From: Pedobacter sp. ASV17
Lineage (GTDB): Bacteria; Bacteroidota; Bacteroidia; Sphingobacteriales; Sphingobacteriaceae
Length of the DNA: 34,857 bases
Assembly (NCBI RefSeq): GCF_016429065.1
Contig: NZ_JAELTX010000055.1
Span: 1 to 34,857, forward strand
Reading direction: 5' to 3'
Shown: one piece after another, positions 32,750 through 34,857 of the stretch
Layout: each line of letters starts with the position of its first letter
How positions within the stretch are numbered: the first letter of the stretch is position 1
Translations under genes and position numbers: made by a program
The notes under the pieces: model-generated
Seen by the model: only the letters and a program-made list of their open reading frames with translations
Database searches by the model: none
Told to the model about the DNA's origin: nothing

Positions 32750-32863
32750 ATGTTGTCTAAGCAATTTTATAGCAATTTTATCAATTAACATTGAGATTAA
32801 CAACTATTCGCACAAAAAAATCCACACTTTTTGCGACGAAATATTTTATTAACATTCTGTTTA

Positions 32864-32886
32864 TTTTAAAACCTATGGTTTTAAAA
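32864..32886. repeat. Perfect 10-bp palindrome upstream of gldK
   Basis: TTTTAAAACC and GGTTTTAAAA flank a TAT loop. It lacks the adjacent T run of a terminator and could be an operator or a weak RNA hairpin. Confidence 0.5.
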
Positions 32887-32946
32887 GATATTTGGCACAC
32901 TTTCAAAGCTGCCATTTTAATCCCAAAACCTATTAAAGGTCATCAA

Positions 32947-32971
32947 ATAGGCACATTTTAAATGTACCTAT
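32947..32971. repeat. Inverted repeat ATAGGCACAT / ATGTACCTAT
   Basis: Arms 32947-32958 and 32960-32971 are inverted with one mismatch and are separated by one base. The 10-mers match those flanking the inverted repeat at 1162-1247. Confidence 0.5.
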
Positions 32972-33073
32972 CTGACAACCAGTAGAAGTTAACGCTATTT
33001 TTATTGCTTTATTATGTTATCGTTATCTAAGAAGCATTTATTTTGCAAGTTAAACGATAACCAGCTGCATATC

Positions 33074-33093
33074 AATACCTATAAATAGGTATT
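33074..33093 (-). terminator. Possible terminator hairpin after hemD
   Basis: A 9-bp stem with a 2-nt loop begins 8 bp beyond the hemD stop. It has no following T run on the minus strand, so its termination activity is doubtful. Confidence 0.35.
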
Positions 33094-33100
33094 AAAGCTG

Positions 33101-33871
33101 CTATTTGTTAGATTTTTTGATATAATTCTCCAAAGCCATAATCATTGATGGCGCTTCTGGATTTGGCGCTGCGATGTCCACAATCAAACCTTTATCGGCC
33201 ACTGCTTTTTGGGTATTTAAACCAAAAGTTGCGATGCGAGTATTATTCTGTAGAAAATTGGGGAAATTTATATACAGCGACTGAATGCTCGACGGACTGA
33301 AAAAAGCCAAGACGTCATAAAAGACATCAGCAAGATCAGAAAGATCACTTACAACGGTTCTAAAAAGCACCGCTGGCGTTACATCATAACCATTTTTCTG
33401 AAGAAAATTCATGGTATCCTCAGTAGCCACATCTGAACAAGGGTAAAGGAACTTCTCTCCCGCATGTTTCTTTAATACTTCAGCCAAATCAGCAGCCGTT
33501 TGCTTTCCGAAGAAGATCTTACGTTTTCTGTACTGAATATACTTCTGGAGATAAAGCGCCGTAGATTCTGAGATACAGAAGTATTTCAAGTTCACTGAAA
33601 CTTCGAAGCGCATCTCTTCACAAATCCTGAAGAAATGATCAACAGCATTTCTGCTGGTAAAAACCACCGCCGTATAATCAACCAAATTGATTTTTTCTTT
33701 TCTAAAGTCTTTGGCCGGAACGCCCTCAACGTGAATAAAAGAGCGGAAATCTATTTTCAGATTATACTTCTTGGCTAAATCAAAATATGGCGATTTTTCA
33801 GTTTCTGGCTTAGGCAAGGTTACCAATATACTTTTTACCTTGCGCAGTCTTTCGTCTTTATTTTCTTGCAT
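33101..33871 (-). CDS. hemD: Uroporphyrinogen-III synthase
   Basis: HemD closes and inverts the D ring of hydroxymethylbilane to give uroporphyrinogen III in heme and siroheme synthesis. The family is poorly conserved, but the two-lobed layout is clear: KSILVTLPKPETEKSPYFDLAKKYNLKIDF, then VDYTAVVFTSRNAVDHFFRI, KYFCISESTALYLQKY, FLYPCSDVATEDTMNFLQKNGYDV, and in the second half YDVLAFFSPSSIQSLYINFP and IATFGLNTQKAVADKGLIVDIAAPNPEAPSMIMALENYI. I choose the ATG at 33871 (257 codons with stop); a GTG at 33886 would add five residues and directly follow the DUF4271 stop. No other heme gene is in the window. Confidence 0.9.
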   Translation of the reverse strand: MQENKDERLRKVKSILVTLPKPETEKSPYFDLAKKYNLKIDFRSFIHVEGVPAKDFRKEKINLVDYTAVVFTSRNAVDHFFRICEEMRFEVSVNLKYFCISESTALYLQKYIQYRKRKIFFGKQTAADLAEVLKKHAGEKFLYPCSDVATEDTMNFLQKNGYDVTPAVLFRTVVSDLSDLADVFYDVLAFFSPSSIQSLYINFPNFLQNNTRIATFGLNTQKAVADKGLIVDIAAPNPEAPSMIMALENYIKKSNK

Positions 33872-33886
33872 TTTCCTAGTTAGCAC

Positions 33887-34849
33887 TTATATACCTACTG
33901 CCTTGATTAATATCAATATAGGGCAAATTTCGAGGGTGCAAAAATACAAAAATAAATACAATTTAGGAAACCTATATTGCGATAAAATATTTATTGCCGC
34001 CCTTATGAACTGAAAAACAAAGATGAGCAGCAAGGCTGATATCCCTAAAACAATATAGCTGGAACCATATTTCTTAGCCGATAGTGCAAAGGCTATGATG
34101 ATGGGAATGAATAATAAAGAGGTATTAAAATAACTTAAATATAATATTGAAATGTATTGGTGAAGTGGGCGCTGCACATCAAATACAAACCCAATAAACC
34201 TTAAACATATTATTTTAAGCAGGTATAAAAAGATCACACCTACCGAAACTGTTACAAAGAAACTAAACCCTCCCTGGTTGGCGGCCGGCAAATTTTGATA
34301 TTGGGCGGCGAGGTAAAAAAACATCCCAATGGTAAAGCCAAATTGGATAAACAGCAACAAAAACGACCAAGAAGTGACCAAGTTGTCTTCCTTATTCAAA
34401 TTGGTAAGTGCCCTATTGCTATAAAAAGACTGCACTACCGAACTAAGCTGCTTCCCAAAGGCATTCTTTAAAATGGCAAAAAGCACCAGCAAGAATCCAA
34501 TAATGCCTAAAACCCAAACATCGCCTTTGGGCAAAAGTTGGCCATGCTGGTAACTTACTTTCTCACGAGGATTATTAGCTTGGGCAATTACTTTCTGCAA
34601 AGAGAACACTTCAAAACCGTAACCGCGGTTCAAACTATCCAACCATATTGCATTGGTCAGCGAATCCCTTATCTTTAAAATATTGGGCGTTAAGGTATCT
34701 ATAGCCTTCACCTGCGCGGTATCAACCAACAAACTATCTGGCAAAGACTGCACATTCATCAATGTATCTTTTTGCACAGGAATTTGTGCTTGGCTGAAGA
34801 CAGTCATGATGGCAACCAGAAAGAAAAACAAAAAGGTTTTTTTTGACAT
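33887..34849 (-). CDS. DUF4271 family membrane protein
   Basis: The 320-aa product has a signal peptide (MSKKTFLFFFLVAIMTVFSQA), a soluble region of about 100 residues rich in Asp/Thr/Leu (periplasmic by prediction), and then about six to seven membrane helices from residue 112 to 310. GYGFEVFS and the LPKGDVWVLGIIGFLLVLFAILKNAFGKQLS segment at the first helix are typical of DUF4271. Function is unknown; the family is specific to Bacteroidota. Its stop is 15 bp upstream of the hemD ATG, so the two are co-transcribed. Only 8 bp of upstream sequence remain, so the promoter is outside the window. Confidence 0.87.
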   Translation of the reverse strand: MSKKTFLFFFLVAIMTVFSQAQIPVQKDTLMNVQSLPDSLLVDTAQVKAIDTLTPNILKIRDSLTNAIWLDSLNRGYGFEVFSLQKVIAQANNPREKVSYQHGQLLPKGDVWVLGIIGFLLVLFAILKNAFGKQLSSVVQSFYSNRALTNLNKEDNLVTSWSFLLLFIQFGFTIGMFFYLAAQYQNLPAANQGGFSFFVTVSVGVIFLYLLKIICLRFIGFVFDVQRPLHQYISILYLSYFNTSLLFIPIIIAFALSAKKYGSSYIVLGISALLLIFVFQFIRAAINILSQYRFPKLYLFLYFCTLEICPILILIKAVGI

Positions 34850-34857
34850 ATTAAAAT

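Larger units (their letters stand above)
32750..33100. other. Intergenic region between hemD and gldK
   Basis: This AT-rich 351-bp region should hold the gldK promoter, but I find no full -33/-7 pair. Immediately upstream of gldK the minus strand repeats ATAAAATTGC twice. Farther away lie three palindromes: a perfect 10-bp stem with 3-nt loop (32864-32873 with 32877-32886), the inverted ATAGGCACAT / ATGTACCTAT pair (32948-32971), and a 9-bp stem with 2-nt loop (33074-33082 with 33085-33093) just after the hemD stop. No gene is seen. Confidence 0.55.

Noticed and set aside
32750..32803. Extended N-terminus of GldK
   Set aside because: It would put 18 residues in front of a complete lipoprotein signal, which would spoil lipobox placement.

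Overview
The window is chromosomal DNA from a member of the Bacteroidota, most likely the Sphingobacteriaceae (Pedobacter-like). The evidence is a complete gldK-gldL-gldM-gldN type IX secretion/gliding motor locus, a SprE/PorW-like lipoprotein, phylum-specific domain families (DUF4271, DUF4349, YARHG, bacterial GH3), promoter-like boxes of the Bacteroidota form TAnnTTTG, and an ATP synthase operon that lacks atpD and atpC. No transposase, integrase, phage gene, tRNA, rRNA or CRISPR array was seen, and the region looks like ordinary core genome.

Layout. 1-993 (-) is the N-terminal part of mutL, cut by the window edge. 1497-3407 holds a YceI-family protein, a lone receiver-domain response regulator and a convergent metallo-beta-lactamase-fold hydrolase. 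3518-8037 (+) holds recJ, lptB, a GH3-family acyl-adenylating enzyme and a two-CBS-domain protein. 8124-9646 (+) holds a DUF2306 membrane protein translationally coupled to a YARHG lipoprotein. 9658-14294 (-) holds an M28 peptidase, two small membrane proteins, a DUF4349 lipoprotein and an e(P4)-type HAD phosphatase. 14479-20383 (-) is the operon atpZ, atpI-like, atpB, atpE, atpF, atpH, atpA, atpG. 20489-27608 (+) holds the SprE-like lipoprotein overlapping a class A penicillin-binding protein, then uvrC. 28055-32749 (-) is gldKLMN, and 33101-34849 (-) is DUF4271 followed by hemD.

How the genes work together. Two machines dominate. One is the F-type ATP synthase (all of Fo plus delta, alpha and gamma); beta and epsilon must be encoded elsewhere. 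The other is the type IX secretion core: GldL/GldM as proton-driven motor, GldK/GldN as periplasmic ring, plus the SprE-like lipoprotein. DNA maintenance (MutL, RecJ, UvrC) and envelope functions (LptB, PBP1A, GH3) fill most of the rest.

Most unusual signals. I found no clearly new multi-gene system. The best candidates for something undescribed are non-coding: (1) a family of 15-nt inverted repeats in three consecutive intercistronic gaps of the atp operon (atpF-atpH, atpH-atpA, atpA-atpG), plus a different perfect hairpin between atpE and atpF; (2) a roughly 600-bp imperfect tandem duplication at 11512-12120 built from two alternating palindromic repeat families, one of which recurs near 27.77 kb; (3) a second tandemly repeated spacer at 27.62-27.99 kb. 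Two gene pairings also merit attention: lptB with GH3, and the SprE-like lipoprotein overlapping PBP1A.
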